DNA of 64,000 nt, taken from positions 162,402 through 226,401 of the forward strand of contig JAEUOR010000053.1 in assembly GCA_016790635.1 (NCBI GenBank), written 5' to 3'. A program made the position numbers and the translations under genes. The DNA comes from Burkholderiales bacterium. GTDB taxonomy: Bacteria > Pseudomonadota > Gammaproteobacteria > Burkholderiales > JAEUOS01. Position 1 is the stretch's first letter. Every line of letters starts with the position of its first letter. This document shows positions 24,992 to 35,318 of the stretch, in pieces. The notes under the pieces are model-generated. The model had not been told where the DNA came from, searched no databases, and saw nothing but the letters and a program-made list of their open reading frames with translations.

Positions 24992-26281
24992 ATGGGCAAT
25001 ACCCTCTTCACGAACGTGCGCATCATCGACGGCAGCGGCGCGCAGCCCTACGCCGGCGAGGTGCTGGTGCAAGGCAACCGCATTTCCCGTGTCGGCCGCG
25101 GCGCCCGTGCCATTCCGGCCGTAGGCGTCACGGTGGTCGACGCCGCCGGCGCCACGCTGATGCCGGGCATGTGCGAGGCGCATACCCATTTCGGCTGGGT
25201 CAACTCCAAGACGCTCGACGCGATCCAGAAGCTGCCACACGAGGAACACACGCTGTGGGCCGCGCAGGTGGCGAAGCAGTATCTGGACATGGGCTGGACC
25301 TCCTGTGTCGGGGCGGCCACCCCCAAGCCACGCCTGGACTGCGTGATCCGCAACGCGATCGATGCGGGTCAGATCCCCGGACCTCGTTACCTGGCCGCCA
25401 GCCAGGAAATCACTGTCAGCGGCTCGCTCGGCGACGACCTACTGCCGCACCTGCCCTATCCGGAGCTGGCTTTCGGCTGCATCGTCAACGGGCGCGACGA
25501 CATGCTGCGTGCCGTGCGCATGTTCCTCAAGTACGGCGTCGACTCGATCAAGCTCAACCTCTCCGGCGACAACCTGGTGCCCGGCGCCGACGCGACGACC
25601 ACCTGGATGAGCGACGAGGAGGTCGCCGTCGCTGTGCGCGAGACCAAGGTGCGCGGCAAGCGCCTGTCCTGCCACGCGCGCTCCACCGAGTCGGTCAAGC
25701 AGGCGATGCGCCACGGGTTCGACGTCATCTACCACGCGAGTTTCACCGACGAGGAGTCACTCGACATGCTGGAGGCGCAGAAGCACCGCATCTTCGTCGC
25801 GCCCGGCCTGTCGGTGATCATCCGCCTGCTTTACGAGGGCGAGGTGGTCGATATCGACAACCAGACGGCCAAGGACATGGGTTACGAGCGCGAACTCGAG
25901 GCTGCCTGCAACAGCATGAAGGCGATGCTCAAGCGCGGCATTCGCGTGCTGCCCGGGGGCGACTACGGTTTTGCCTGGGCGCCGCACGGCGAAAACGCGA
26001 AAGACCTCGAATACTTTGTCAAGTACCTCGGCATGACCCCGATGGAGGCGATCGTTTCCTGCACCAAGTGGGGCGGCGAGATGATGATGCGCGGCAGCGA
26101 CCTGGGGCTTGTCAAGGAGGGCTACCTGGCCGACCTGCTGCTGGTCGACGGCGATCCGTTGTCCAACCTCGCGCTGCTGCAGGATTCCCGGCGCATCCTC
26201 GCGGTCATGAAGGATGGGCAGTTCCACAAGTCGCCGGAGATCCGCGCCGCACGCACGCGCTGGGGACAGACCGCCGCATGA
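24992..26281 (+). CDS. Amidohydrolase superfamily metal-dependent hydrolase
   Basis: A protein of 429 residues of the imidazolonepropionase/prolidase-like group. An N-terminal beta-sandwich leads into EAHTHFG (first metal pair), then KLNLSGDN (bridging Lys position), SCHARS, YHAS, and GGDYGFAW (C-terminal Asp), the metal ligands expected for a binuclear site. It hydrolyses an amide, lactam or ring bond. The ribosome site AGGAGGAAG directly precedes ATG 24992. It is followed by a LIV-type transporter, so the substrate is likely a small imported acid or amide. Confidence 0.85.
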   Translation: MGNTLFTNVRIIDGSGAQPYAGEVLVQGNRISRVGRGARAIPAVGVTVVDAAGATLMPGMCEAHTHFGWVNSKTLDAIQKLPHEEHTLWAAQVAKQYLDMGWTSCVGAATPKPRLDCVIRNAIDAGQIPGPRYLAASQEITVSGSLGDDLLPHLPYPELAFGCIVNGRDDMLRAVRMFLKYGVDSIKLNLSGDNLVPGADATTTWMSDEEVAVAVRETKVRGKRLSCHARSTESVKQAMRHGFDVIYHASFTDEESLDMLEAQKHRIFVAPGLSVIIRLLYEGEVVDIDNQTAKDMGYERELEAACNSMKAMLKRGIRVLPGGDYGFAWAPHGENAKDLEYFVKYLGMTPMEAIVSCTKWGGEMMMRGSDLGLVKEGYLADLLLVDGDPLSNLALLQDSRRILAVMKDGQFHKSPEIRAARTRWGQTAA

Positions 26282-26363
26282 GCGTCCTCGCACGGGTGTC
26301 CGCTGGCACCGCCCGTCCTTCCGCTGGCACGAAGACGCCGCGCCGCAGCGCGAGAGGCCTGCG

Positions 26364-27311
26364 TTGACCCGCTGGGCGCGCATATTCTGGAGCATCGTCA
26401 TCGGCGCTCCGCTCGTGGTCTTCTCCATCTGGGGGTTGTGGGACAACACGCGCCTGTTCCTCATCACGCTGCTCAACGGCCTCACGCTGGCATCGCTGTA
26501 CTTCATCGTCGCGAGCGGCTTTACCCTGGTTTTTGGCCTGATGCGCAACGTCAACCTCGCGCACGGATCGCTCTACCTGCTGGGCGGCTATGTCGGCTAC
26601 CTGACGGTCAACGCGACGGGCTATTTCGTCCTCGGGCTGGCGGCCGGCTTCCTGGTCGCCGCGCTTGCCGGCCTCATCATGCAATTGGTGATCTTTCGCC
26701 ACATGCAGGGCGAAGACCTGCGCCAGACGATGGTCACCATCGGCCTCTCCATCGTGATTGCCGATCTCCTGCTGTGGGGGATAGGCGCGCAGGTTCACCA
26801 GTTGAGCGCACCGGACTTCCTGTCGGGCCCGCTGCGCGACATTCCACTGATCAAGGCCTATTCCAAGTACCGCATGGCGCTGCTGCCGGTGGGCATCGGC
26901 ATCGGCCTGCTGCTTTGGCTGTTTCTCAACAAGACGCGCATCGGCATGATGATCCGTGCCGGGGTGGACGACCGCGCGATGCTCTCCGCGACCGGCGTGA
27001 ACGTGAACCTGGTCTTCGCCGCCACCTTTGCCATCGGCGCTGGTCTGGCGGGTTTCGGTGGAGTGATCGGCGCGGTCGAGCTCTCGATGGTGCCGGGCGA
27101 AGACGTGCGTCTCCTGCTCGCCTCGCTGGTGGTGGTCATCGTCGGCGGCATGGGTAGCGTAGTGGGCGCCGCCGTCGGCGCGGTCATCCTCGGCGTGGCG
27201 GAGACCTTCGGCCTGGCCTACGCGCCGACCTACAGCGTGGTGTTCACCTTTGTCATCCTGGTGCTGGTGCTCGCCTTCCGGCCGCGCGGCATCCTCGGGA
27301 GGCCGGCATGA
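26364..27311 (+). CDS. LIV-type ABC transporter permease (LivH family)
   Basis: A protein of 315 residues with eight or so membrane segments and LivH signatures: LNGLTLASLYFIVASGFTLVFGLMRNVNLAHGSLYLLGGY and VDDRAMLSATGVN (the EAA-like loop). It forms the membrane channel of an ABC importer for branched-chain amino acids or aromatic/aliphatic acids. The TTG at 26364 is preferred (GAGAGG at 26352); the earlier frame overlaps the amidohydrolase gene and encodes no match. Its last codons overlap the LivM start. Confidence 0.88.
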   Translation: MTRWARIFWSIVIGAPLVVFSIWGLWDNTRLFLITLLNGLTLASLYFIVASGFTLVFGLMRNVNLAHGSLYLLGGYVGYLTVNATGYFVLGLAAGFLVAALAGLIMQLVIFRHMQGEDLRQTMVTIGLSIVIADLLLWGIGAQVHQLSAPDFLSGPLRDIPLIKAYSKYRMALLPVGIGIGLLLWLFLNKTRIGMMIRAGVDDRAMLSATGVNVNLVFAATFAIGAGLAGFGGVIGAVELSMVPGEDVRLLLASLVVVIVGGMGSVVGAAVGAVILGVAETFGLAYAPTYSVVFTFVILVLVLAFRPRGILGRPA

Positions 27312-28426
27312 GCGGCGCGCAGTGGCGGCAGGCGATGAACGCCGGGGCCGGGCGCCTGGCCATGGGGCGGACCGTGCCGGCAGCTCCGGGCACGTCCCGC
27401 CGCGCATCCGCCGCAACCGGCGCGGCGGGCGGTGCGTCGGGCCGGGTCGCCGCGCTTTTCTCGGCCGCGAAACCGCGGCACTGGCTGGTGCTGGCGCTGG
27501 TGTTGGCGTATCCGTTGTTCGCGACCGACTTCCTCGTCTACCAGGTCGGCGCGCAGTCGCTCGCATTGGGGCTGATCGCCCTCTCGCTTACCTTCCTGGG
27601 CGGCTACGGCGGCATGATCTCGCTGGCGCAGATGACGGTGGCCGGCATTGCTGGGTACATGCTCGCCGTGTTCGGCACCAGCGGCGAAGCCGCGCTGAGC
27701 TTCGGCTGGCCGTGGTGGGTGGCGGTGCCGATCGCGATCGCTGTGGCGGTGGTTGCCGGCACTTTCATCGGCTGGCTGTCGGTTCGCACCGAAGGCATCT
27801 ACACCATCATGATCACCCTCGCGATGGGGGTGGCGTTCTACTACCTGTGCCTGCAGAACTACACGGTGTTCAATGGGTTCCAGGGCTTCCAGCGCGTCTA
27901 CGCGCCGGCCGTGCTGGGCGTCAATCTGCGCAATCCGGTGGCCTTTTATTATCTGGCGCTTGCCTGTGCGCTCGGCGGATACTGGCTGGTGCAGTATGTG
28001 CTGCGCGCGCCCTTCGGCGTCGCGCTGCAGGGGATACGCGACAACCCGCGCCGCATGAACGCGCTCGGCTTTCATGTGACCGCGCATCGCGTCGCCGCCT
28101 ACGCGTTCGCGGCCGTGCTGGCCGCCGTGGGCGGCATCCTCTTCACCTGGTACAACGGCCTGATCACGCCGAACTCGGTGGGCACCTCGTGGCTGATCAA
28201 TGTGCTGATCATCGCGGTGCTGGGCGGCATGAAGCATCCGATCGGCGCATTCATCGGCGCGATCATTTTTGTCCTGTTGCAGACCTTCGCGATCGACATC
28301 ATTGACCGCGAGCGCTTCAATCTCGTCATCGGCGGGGTCTTCCTCGCCATCGTGCTGTTCTCGCCGGACGGGCTGCTGGGCCTCTGGGCCAAGCTGCGCG
28401 CGCGGCTGTCAACCCGGCGGCCTTGA
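27308..28426 (+). CDS. LIV-type ABC transporter permease (LivM family)
   Basis: A protein of 372 residues with about ten membrane segments. The family core includes LALGLIALSLTFLGGYGGMISLAQMTVAGIAGY, TEGIYTIMITLAMGVAFYYL and the cytoplasmic EAA-like loop FGVALQGIRDNPRRMNALGFHV. It has an unusual N-terminal extension of about 55 residues rich in Ala/Gly/Arg before the first segment. ATG 27308 has GGAGGCC upstream and overlaps the LivH end by 4 bases. The binding-protein gene follows after 31 bases. Confidence 0.9.
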   Translation: MSGAQWRQAMNAGAGRLAMGRTVPAAPGTSRRASAATGAAGGASGRVAALFSAAKPRHWLVLALVLAYPLFATDFLVYQVGAQSLALGLIALSLTFLGGYGGMISLAQMTVAGIAGYMLAVFGTSGEAALSFGWPWWVAVPIAIAVAVVAGTFIGWLSVRTEGIYTIMITLAMGVAFYYLCLQNYTVFNGFQGFQRVYAPAVLGVNLRNPVAFYYLALACALGGYWLVQYVLRAPFGVALQGIRDNPRRMNALGFHVTAHRVAAYAFAAVLAAVGGILFTWYNGLITPNSVGTSWLINVLIIAVLGGMKHPIGAFIGAIIFVLLQTFAIDIIDRERFNLVIGGVFLAIVLFSPDGLLGLWAKLRARLSTRRP

Positions 28427-28457
28427 GGCCGCGGTCAACCCCAAGGAGGAGCAACTC

Positions 28458-29711
28458 ATGAAGCACAGCAAGAGACTGTTTGTTCACACGCTCGCCGGCG
28501 CCGCGGTGCTTGCAGCGTTCTGCGGTCCGGCGCACGCCCAGCAGGGAACGGTGAAGATCGGCCTTCTGGCAACGCTCGAAGGTCCCTTCGCGGCCGGCGG
28601 CGCGGACGGCATGCGTGGCGCCGAGCTCGCGGTGCGGCAGCGCGGCGGTGTGGTCGCGGGACGCAAGATCGAGCTCATCAAGGCCTCGTCCGACGCCAAG
28701 CCGGATGTTGCGGTCAATGCGACACGCAAGCTGGTCGAACAGGACAAGGTCGACATCATGGTCGGTCCGTTGTCGGGCGGCGAGGGCATCGCGGTCAAGG
28801 AATATTCGAAGAGCCAGCCCAATATCACCTTCATCAACGGCTCGTCGGGAGCGCAGGCGACGACCCTGGTCAACCCGTCGCCCAATTTTTTCCGCTTCAA
28901 CACCGAAGGCGCGCAGTGGATGGTGGGTCTTGGCAAGGCGGCGATGGACAAGGGCTACAAGCGTGTGATGTTGATCGCCGAGGACTATGCCTTCCCTTAT
29001 TCGCAGGTGCAGGGCTTCATGTCTGAATACTGCCGCCTGGGGGGCAAGGTTCCCGTGAAGGCCTGGGTGCCGCTGGGCGGCAAGGACTACTCTTCGGTGA
29101 TCGCGCGCATCCCGAAGGATGTCGATGCGCTGCTTGTCATTCTCGGCGGTGCGGACGCGGTCAACTTCCTCAATCAGTATGAGGCGGCCGGCGGCGACAA
29201 GCCCATGATCGGCGGTTCGATCACGGTAAGTCAGGACATCCTCAACTACAAGGGCAAGCGCCGCGACTCGCTGGTCGGCACCATCGCCGGCGCGCCGATC
29301 GCCGATGCCTACGACCACCCGGACTGGAAGGCGTTCGTCGCCGACTACCAGAAGAACTTCCCGGTATCGTCCGGCGCCTATCCCAGCCCCTCGCTGTTCG
29401 CCCTGGTCTACTACATCAACATGAAAGCCGCGCTCGACGGCCTCGATGCCGTCAAGGGTGACCTCTCCGGCGGGCAGGCGAAGTACCGCGAAGCCCTTTC
29501 CAAGATGACGCTCAAGACCCCGGTGGGCGATGTGCGGCTCGACTCCAACCGTCAGGCCATCGGCACGACCTTCATTACCGAGGTGGTCAAGGACTCCAAG
29601 GGCAATCTCTTCAACCGGGTGCTGCGCAAGATCGACGGCGTCGATCAAATGCTTGGCATGAAGCGCGAGGACTTCAAGATGGGTTCGCGCGACGAGCCGG
29701 CCTGCCCGTAA
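28458..29711 (+). CDS. LIV-type ABC transporter substrate-binding protein
   Basis: A protein of 417 residues with a signal peptide (cut after PAHA near residue 27) and the periplasmic binding protein type I fold: KIGLLATLEGPFAAGGADGMRGAEL at the mature N-terminus, then VDIMVGPLSGGEGIAVKEYSKS. LIV-type binders of this size carry amino acids, amides or aromatic acids. ATG 28458 has AAGGAGGAG upstream. It is the third gene of the transporter block, in one operon with the permeases. Confidence 0.92.
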   Translation: MKHSKRLFVHTLAGAAVLAAFCGPAHAQQGTVKIGLLATLEGPFAAGGADGMRGAELAVRQRGGVVAGRKIELIKASSDAKPDVAVNATRKLVEQDKVDIMVGPLSGGEGIAVKEYSKSQPNITFINGSSGAQATTLVNPSPNFFRFNTEGAQWMVGLGKAAMDKGYKRVMLIAEDYAFPYSQVQGFMSEYCRLGGKVPVKAWVPLGGKDYSSVIARIPKDVDALLVILGGADAVNFLNQYEAAGGDKPMIGGSITVSQDILNYKGKRRDSLVGTIAGAPIADAYDHPDWKAFVADYQKNFPVSSGAYPSPSLFALVYYINMKAALDGLDAVKGDLSGGQAKYREALSKMTLKTPVGDVRLDSNRQAIGTTFITEVVKDSKGNLFNRVLRKIDGVDQMLGMKREDFKMGSRDEPACP

Positions 29712-29727
29712 GGGGAATCTGGCAGAA

Positions 29728-29751
29728 CGCCCCGGCCGTGCGGCCGGGGCG
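29728..29751. other. GC-rich hairpin between binding-protein and ATPase genes
   Basis: CGCCCCGGCCG (29728-29738) pairs with CGGCCGGGGCG (29741-29751). There is no T-run, so it is more likely an mRNA-stability or partial-attenuation element that lets the binding protein be made in excess over the ATPases downstream. The remaining gap to 29810 has no other feature. Confidence 0.55.
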
Positions 29752-29810
29752 CCTCGTGCCAATTCGCATCGAATTTTCGTTTTCGCAACTGGGCGTCTTC
29801 GCTTTCTCGC

Positions 29811-30602
29811 ATGGCTTCCGTCAATCAGCTTGAGGAGCGTCAGCTTCTCTCGACCGGTGACGCGCTCCGATTGGAGGGCGTGTCGCGGCACTTCGGCGCG
29901 TTGCGCGCGGTCGAGGATGTGTCCTTTGCGGTTGCGGCCGGCGAGCGCCGCGCGGTGATCGGCGCCAACGGCGCCGGCAAGACCACCCTCTTCAATGTCA
30001 TCACTGGCGACTATCCCGCCACCGCGGGGCGCGTACGCTTCTTTGGCGACGATGTGACCGATCACGCGCCGTACGAGCGTATTCGCGCGGGTCTGCGCCG
30101 CACGTACCAGTCGAGCCTGCTGTTTCGCGAACTGTCGGTGCGCGACAACCTCTTTCTGGCCGTGCGCGGTGTCGCCCGCGGCCGATTCAGCTTCCTGCGC
30201 CCGGCGCGCACCAGCTCCACGCGTGCTGCGGCCGAGGACCTCCTCGAACGGGTACGCCTGACGCAGGTCGGCGACGATCCGGTCGCCACCCTGTCGCACG
30301 GCCAGCAGCGACAACTCGAGATCGGCATGGCCTTGGCCGGGGCACCGCGCCTGATTCTGTTCGACGAGCCGGCCGCCGGATTGTCGCCGGCGGAAAGGCG
30401 CGAGTTGGTCCTGCTGCTGCGCGCGCTGCCCGCGCACATGAGCTTCATCCTGATCGAGCACGACCTGGAGATCGCGCTGCGCGTGGTCGACCGCGTCACG
30501 GTCATGCACAACGGGCGCCTCCTCAAGGAAGGCACGCCGGCCGAGATCGAAAGCGACGCCGAGGTACAGGAGATCTACATGGGCACGGCGGGGCACGCAT
30601 GA
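29811..30602 (+). CDS. LIV-type ABC transporter ATPase (LivG family)
   Basis: A protein of 263 residues. Walker A is GANGAGKTT (51-59), signature LSHGQ (161-165), Walker B LILFDEP (181-187) and the switch H in IEHDL. The insert typical of LivG between Walker A and signature ([25 protein letters not shown]) is present. It powers import with the second ATPase encoded by the overlapping next gene (4-base overlap). The first 18 residues are an unusual polar N-terminal extension; ATG 29811 has only a weak ribosome site. Confidence 0.9.
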   Translation: MASVNQLEERQLLSTGDALRLEGVSRHFGALRAVEDVSFAVAAGERRAVIGANGAGKTTLFNVITGDYPATAGRVRFFGDDVTDHAPYERIRAGLRRTYQSSLLFRELSVRDNLFLAVRGVARGRFSFLRPARTSSTRAAAEDLLERVRLTQVGDDPVATLSHGQQRQLEIGMALAGAPRLILFDEPAAGLSPAERRELVLLLRALPAHMSFILIEHDLEIALRVVDRVTVMHNGRLLKEGTPAEIESDAEVQEIYMGTAGHA

Positions 30603-32812
30603 CGCCCATCCTCTCGGTCGAACGCCTCGACGTGCACTACGGCCGCGCGCACGCGCTGCAGGAAGTGTCGCTCGAACTGGAGCGCGGCGTGCTGGCCGTC
30701 GTCGGCCGCAACGGCATGGGCAAGACTACGCTGTGCAATGCGATCACCGGCCTGGTGCGCGCGCGTGGCAGCGTGCGCCTGGCCGGACGCGAGATCCTGG
30801 GCCTGCCTCCCAACCGCATTGCCGACCTTGGCATCGCCTACGTCCCGCAGGGCCGGCGCGTCTGGCCTTCCCTGACGGTCGACGAACACCTGCGGCTGGC
30901 CGCAGGGGCCCGTCGGCGCGCGCGCGGTCCCTGGGATGTCGCGCGGGTCTACTCGACCTTTCCCAGGCTTGAGGAACGGCGCGGCAACGGCGGCGCCGAG
31001 CTGTCCGGCGGCGAGCAACAGATGCTGGCCATCGGCCGGGCGCTGCTGCTCAACCCGACGCTCTTGGTCATGGACGAGCCAACCGAAGGCCTGGCCCCGG
31101 TGATCGTGCAGCAGGTTGAGGGCATGCTCAAGTCGCTGGCCAATGGCGGCGAAATCGCGGTGCTCTTGATCGAGCAGAACCTGGGCGTCGCGATCACGGT
31201 GGCCGACGTTGTCGACGTGATGGTCAACGGACGCATCGCGCGTTCCATGCCGGTGGCCGAGATCGCGGGCGATCGCGCCCTGCAGCAGCGCCTGCTCGGC
31301 GTGCGCGCCGCCGACGAGGAGATCGAAGCGGCGCCCGCGCCCGAGACCACCGCTGACCAGGGTGTGCAGGTCTACACGGTCAAGCGCGCTGAAGAAAACG
31401 AGCTGCCCGGCGCGGCGGAACCACGCGCGGTGCGCGCCTATACCCGTTGGGGCAACACCGACGCCGACCGGCCCCTGGCGAGCGCACCCGACAGTCGACC
31501 CCTGGCGGCGGCGGTTCCGCAACGCGAGGAGGCGCGCGTCGTGGAGTTCCCAGTCGCGGCCACGGCCGGTCGCGCGGCTTATGTGATCGGCACCTTCGAC
31601 ACCAAGGGGCGTGAACTCGGCTACATGGCGGCCTGCCTGGAGAAGCTCGGCCTGCGCGTGGTGACAGTCGACGTTTCGACCTCGGGCAGGCCTTCATCGG
31701 CCAGGGTGAGTGCGCGCGAAGTGGCGCGCCATCATCCCCAGGGCGAACGGGCGGTATTCACCGGCGACCGTGGTAGCGCGGTGACCGAGATGGCGCATGC
31801 GCTCGAGCATTTCGTCGTGCGTCGGCGCGACCTGGGCGGCGTGGTGTCGGCCGGCGGTTCCGGCAATACGGCGCTGGCGACCCAGGCGATGCGCCGGCTG
31901 CCGATCGGTGTGCCCAAGGTCATGGTCTCGACGGTCGCCTCGGGCGACGTCAAGCCATATGTCGGACCGTCCGACATCTGCATGATGTATTCGGTCACCG
32001 ACGTGTCCGGCATCAACCGCATTTCCGAGCGCGTACTCGCCAACGCCGCGCACGCGCTGGCCGGCATGATCGCCTACGCGAAAAAGGACGCCGGTGGCGC
32101 GCAGACCAAGCCGGCACTCGGGCTCACCATGTTCGGACTCACCACGCCCTGCGTGCAGGCGCTGACCCCGCTCCTGGAAACCGACTGGGACTGCATCGTG
32201 TTCCACGCCACCGGCACAGGCGGACAGTCGATGGAAAAGCTGGTGGAGTCCGGGCTCATCGGTGCGGTGCTCGACGTGACGACCACCGAGATCGCCGACG
32301 AGATCGTGGGTGGTGTGCTGAGTGCAGGGCCTCTGCGCATGGACGCGATCGCGCGCACGCGGGTGCCCTACGTCGGGTCCTGCGGCGCGCTCGACATGGT
32401 CAATTTCTGGGCCTTCGACACGGTGCCAGCGGCCTTTCGCGGTCGGCGCCTGCATCGGCACAACGCCAACGTGACCCTGATGCGCACCACGCCAGAAGAG
32501 AACGCGAAGATTGGCCGCTTCATCGCTGATAAATTGAATCGCATGGAAGGGCCGGTGCGCTTCGTCCTGCCGGAGGGCGGCTTGTCCGGGCTTGACGTCC
32601 CCGGGGGATCGTTCTGGGATCCCGCGGCGAACAAGGCGCTCTTCGATGCGATCGCCGGGGCGTTCCGCCCGGGGTCAGAGCGGCGCCTGGTGCGTTCGCC
32701 GCTGCATATCAACGATCCCGCTTTCGCCCAACTGCTGGCGGGACAGTTCAACGAAATCACCAAGAAAGGGAGAGCGGACACATGGCCCGCATCGCGCGCA
32801 AGGACATACTGA
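30599..32812 (+). CDS. LivF-type ABC ATPase fused to Tm-1-like (UPF0261) domain
   Basis: A fusion of 737 residues. Residues 1-235 are a LivF ATPase: Walker [10 protein letters not shown] (36-44), signature LSGGE (135-139), and Walker B LLVMDEP. A 90-residue linker rich in Ala, Glu and Pro follows, then residues 326-730 form a UPF0261/Tm-1-like ATP-binding domain, seen from GTFDTKG (331-337), [21 protein letters not shown] and the [16 protein letters not shown] segment near the C-terminus. Tm-1 of tomato binds a viral replicase; bacterial homologues have no settled function. It overlaps the next gene, a TIM-barrel protein that corresponds to the second half of Tm-1, by 31 bases. Confidence 0.9.
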   Translation: MTPILSVERLDVHYGRAHALQEVSLELERGVLAVVGRNGMGKTTLCNAITGLVRARGSVRLAGREILGLPPNRIADLGIAYVPQGRRVWPSLTVDEHLRLAAGARRRARGPWDVARVYSTFPRLEERRGNGGAELSGGEQQMLAIGRALLLNPTLLVMDEPTEGLAPVIVQQVEGMLKSLANGGEIAVLLIEQNLGVAITVADVVDVMVNGRIARSMPVAEIAGDRALQQRLLGVRAADEEIEAAPAPETTADQGVQVYTVKRAEENELPGAAEPRAVRAYTRWGNTDADRPLASAPDSRPLAAAVPQREEARVVEFPVAATAGRAAYVIGTFDTKGRELGYMAACLEKLGLRVVTVDVSTSGRPSSARVSAREVARHHPQGERAVFTGDRGSAVTEMAHALEHFVVRRRDLGGVVSAGGSGNTALATQAMRRLPIGVPKVMVSTVASGDVKPYVGPSDICMMYSVTDVSGINRISERVLANAAHALAGMIAYAKKDAGGAQTKPALGLTMFGLTTPCVQALTPLLETDWDCIVFHATGTGGQSMEKLVESGLIGAVLDVTTTEIADEIVGGVLSAGPLRMDAIARTRVPYVGSCGALDMVNFWAFDTVPAAFRGRRLHRHNANVTLMRTTPEENAKIGRFIADKLNRMEGPVRFVLPEGGLSGLDVPGGSFWDPAANKALFDAIAGAFRPGSERRLVRSPLHINDPAFAQLLAGQFNEITKKGRADTWPASRARTY

Positions 32813-33624
32813 AACGACTGCGTGCCCGGATTCGCCGCGGTGAGCCCATCATCGGTGGCGGTGCCGGCACCGGCCTATCGGCCAAGTGCGAGGAGGCCGG
32901 CGGCATCGATCTGATCGTCATTTACAACTCGGGCCGCTATCGCATGGCCGGGCGCGGGTCGCTCGCGGGACTGATGGCCTATGGCAATGCTAACGACATC
33001 GTGGTCGACATGGCGCGCGAGGTCCTGCCGGTTGTCAAGGCCACGCCGGTGCTGGCCGGGGTGAACGGCACCGACCCGTTCATGCTGCGCGAGCACTTCC
33101 TGAAGCATTTGGGCGAACTCGGCTTCTCGGGCGTGCAGAACTTCCCGACTGTGGGGCTCTTCGACGGGGTGATCCGCAAGCAGCTTGAGGAAACCGGCAT
33201 GGGCTATGCGCTGGAGGTCGACATGATCCGCGCTGCGCACGAGCAGGATCTGCTGACCACGCCCTACGTTTTCAGCGAGGAAGATGCGCGCGCGATGGCC
33301 AAGGCCGGCGCGGACATCGTGGTCTGCCACCTCGGGCTCACCACGGGCGGCGCGATCGGCGCGGAGACCGCCGTGACCCTCGCGCAGTGCGTGCCCCTGA
33401 TCGAAGGCTGGGTCGCGGCTGCGCGCAAGGTCAACCCGGAGGTGATCGTGCTGTGCCACGGCGGGCCGATCGCCGAACCCAAGGACGCGGCCTGGATCCT
33501 CAAGCGCTGCCCCGGCGTGCACGGTTTTTACGGGGCCTCATCCATGGAGCGCCTGCCGACCGAGCGCGCGATCACTGAGACAACACGGAAATTCCGCAGC
33601 ATCAAGGCAAGGAGGGCATCATGA
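32782..33624 (+). CDS. Phosphoenolpyruvate hydrolase family / Tm-1 C-terminal TIM-barrel protein
   Basis: A protein of 280 residues with the family's sequence marks: [68 protein letters not shown] and [15 protein letters not shown]. It is a TIM barrel of the PEP-mutase/aldolase type, and the usual partner of UPF0261 proteins. In fungi and plants the two are one protein. Substrate unknown. It overlaps both neighbours (31 bases with the fusion gene, 4 with the flotillin gene), so all are translated from one message. Confidence 0.88.
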   Translation: MARIARKDILKRLRARIRRGEPIIGGGAGTGLSAKCEEAGGIDLIVIYNSGRYRMAGRGSLAGLMAYGNANDIVVDMAREVLPVVKATPVLAGVNGTDPFMLREHFLKHLGELGFSGVQNFPTVGLFDGVIRKQLEETGMGYALEVDMIRAAHEQDLLTTPYVFSEEDARAMAKAGADIVVCHLGLTTGGAIGAETAVTLAQCVPLIEGWVAAARKVNPEVIVLCHGGPIAEPKDAAWILKRCPGVHGFYGASSMERLPTERAITETTRKFRSIKARRAS

Positions 33625-35318
33625 GCGGTGCACAGTTCGGACAGTTCGTTCTGGGTCTTGTCGTCGTCGCAATCGTCATTGCGATCGTCGTCTGGCTACT
33701 CAATTGGCTTTACCTGCGTTCCTCCAAGGAGCGGGCCTTCGTGCGCACCGGGCTTGGCGGGCAAAAGGTGGTGGTCAACGGCGGCGCCTTCGTGCTGCCG
33801 ATCGTCCACGAGGTGGTGCCGGTCAACATGAACACGCTCAGGCTCGAGGTCACGCGTGCGCGCGAGAAAGCCATCATCACCCAGGACCGCATGCGCGTGG
33901 ACGTCACCGGCGAGTTCTATGTACGCGTGCAAGCCAGCGCTGAGGCCATTGCCGCGGCCGCTCAGACACTTGGTCAGCGCACGTTGCAGCCCGATACCTT
34001 GAAGGAATTGGTCGAGGGCAAGTTCGTCGACGCACTGCGCACCGTGGCGGCCGAGATGACCATGGAGCAGATGCACGAGAAGCGCGGCGAGTACGTCAAG
34101 CGCGTACGCGCCGTGGTCGCCGCCGACCTCCTGCAGAACGGGCTGGAACTGGAGACCGTATCGCTGACCCAGTTCGACCAGACCGCGATGGAGTTCTTCA
34201 ACCCGTCCAACGCCTTCGACGCCGAGGGGTTGACGCGCCTGACCGAGCAGATCGAGCGGCGCAAGAAGACGCGCAACGACATCGAGCAGGACACCATGAT
34301 CCAGATCCGCAACAAGAATCTGGAGACCGAGCGACAGGCGCTGGACATCGATCGCGAGCTGGAAACCGCACGCCTCTCGCAGGAGCGTGAGGTCGAGACC
34401 CAGCGCGCTGCGCAGCGTGCCGACCTTGCGCGCGAACGGGCAACCAAGGAGCAGGAGGCCGAGCGTGCGCAGATCGCCGCCCGCGAGGCGGTCGATCGCG
34501 CGCGCCTCGCATCGGAACGTGCTGTCGAGGAGGAGCGCATTGCCAAGGAGCGCGAGGTGCAGGCGCGCGAGATCGAGCGTCGCAAGTCCATCGAGCTGGC
34601 CGAGCAGCAGCGCGCGATCGCTGTGGCCGAGCAATCACGTGCGCAGTCCGAGGCGCAGGCCGCTGCCGACCAGGCGCGCGCCCACGCTGTCGCCGAGGAG
34701 GAGCGCGTGTTCACCGTGCGCGAGACCGAAATGGCCGAGCGCAGGAAGCGCATCGAGCTCATCGCCGCGGCGCAGGATGCCGAGCGCGATGCGCTGCGCG
34801 TCACGGTGGCGGCGGAAGCCGAGAAGGCAGCCGCTGCCGACCGCGGTCATGCGATTCGCATGGAAGCCGAGGCCAACGCGGACGCCGACAAGATCCGTGC
34901 CCTGGCTGCAAAGATACGCCACGAGGTCGAGGCCGAGGGTGCGACGCTCATGAACAGGGCGCAAAACCTGCTTTCTCCGGAGTCGCGCCAATCGGCGATG
35001 CGCCTGCGCCTGATCGACAAGCTCGAGGGCATCATCCGTGAATCGGTGAAGCCGATGGAGCGCATCGAGGGAATCAAGATCCTGCAGGTGGACGGCCTGG
35101 GCGGCGGGCGCGGCAGTGGGGGCGCCGACACAGGAAACGGCAGCTTCGCCGACGGTGTCGTCAACTCCGCGTTGCGCTACCGTGCGCAGGCGCCACTGGT
35201 TGACCAGCTGTTGCGCGAGATCGGTGTCGATTCCGGCGACCTCGGCCAGGCAGCGCGCGGACTGCTTGATCGGAGCGACGCAGCCGCTCTGCCTGACAAG
35301 CAAAGCGCGCCGACGTGA
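33621..35318 (+). CDS. Flotillin/SPFH-domain membrane protein (YqiK-like)
   Basis: A protein of 565 residues. A single N-terminal membrane segment (about 8-30) is followed by an SPFH (PHB) domain (about 40-190: [26 protein letters not shown]), then a coiled coil of about 220 residues made of repeated Glu-Arg-Ala blocks, and a C-terminal region typical of flotillins. Flotillins form scaffolds that recruit proteins in membrane microdomains. Finding one inside a transport/catabolic operon, with ATGA coupling to the TIM-barrel gene, suggests that the pathway enzymes or transporter are gathered at the membrane. Confidence 0.92.
   Translation: MSGAQFGQFVLGLVVVAIVIAIVVWLLNWLYLRSSKERAFVRTGLGGQKVVVNGGAFVLPIVHEVVPVNMNTLRLEVTRAREKAIITQDRMRVDVTGEFYVRVQASAEAIAAAAQTLGQRTLQPDTLKELVEGKFVDALRTVAAEMTMEQMHEKRGEYVKRVRAVVAADLLQNGLELETVSLTQFDQTAMEFFNPSNAFDAEGLTRLTEQIERRKKTRNDIEQDTMIQIRNKNLETERQALDIDRELETARLSQEREVETQRAAQRADLARERATKEQEAERAQIAAREAVDRARLASERAVEEERIAKEREVQAREIERRKSIELAEQQRAIAVAEQSRAQSEAQAAADQARAHAVAEEERVFTVRETEMAERRKRIELIAAAQDAERDALRVTVAAEAEKAAAADRGHAIRMEAEANADADKIRALAAKIRHEVEAEGATLMNRAQNLLSPESRQSAMRLRLIDKLEGIIRESVKPMERIEGIKILQVDGLGGGRGSGGADTGNGSFADGVVNSALRYRAQAPLVDQLLREIGVDSGDLGQAARGLLDRSDAAALPDKQSAPT

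Noticed and set aside
29728..29751. True terminator splitting the LIV transporter operon
   Set aside because: Strong stem but no T-run, and the downstream ATPase genes are needed by the permeases upstream; more likely an RNA-stability element.
28326..30596. 756-codon minus-strand frame over LivK/LivG
   Set aside because: Antisense to two genes with clear ABC motifs; no start site and no family match by eye.
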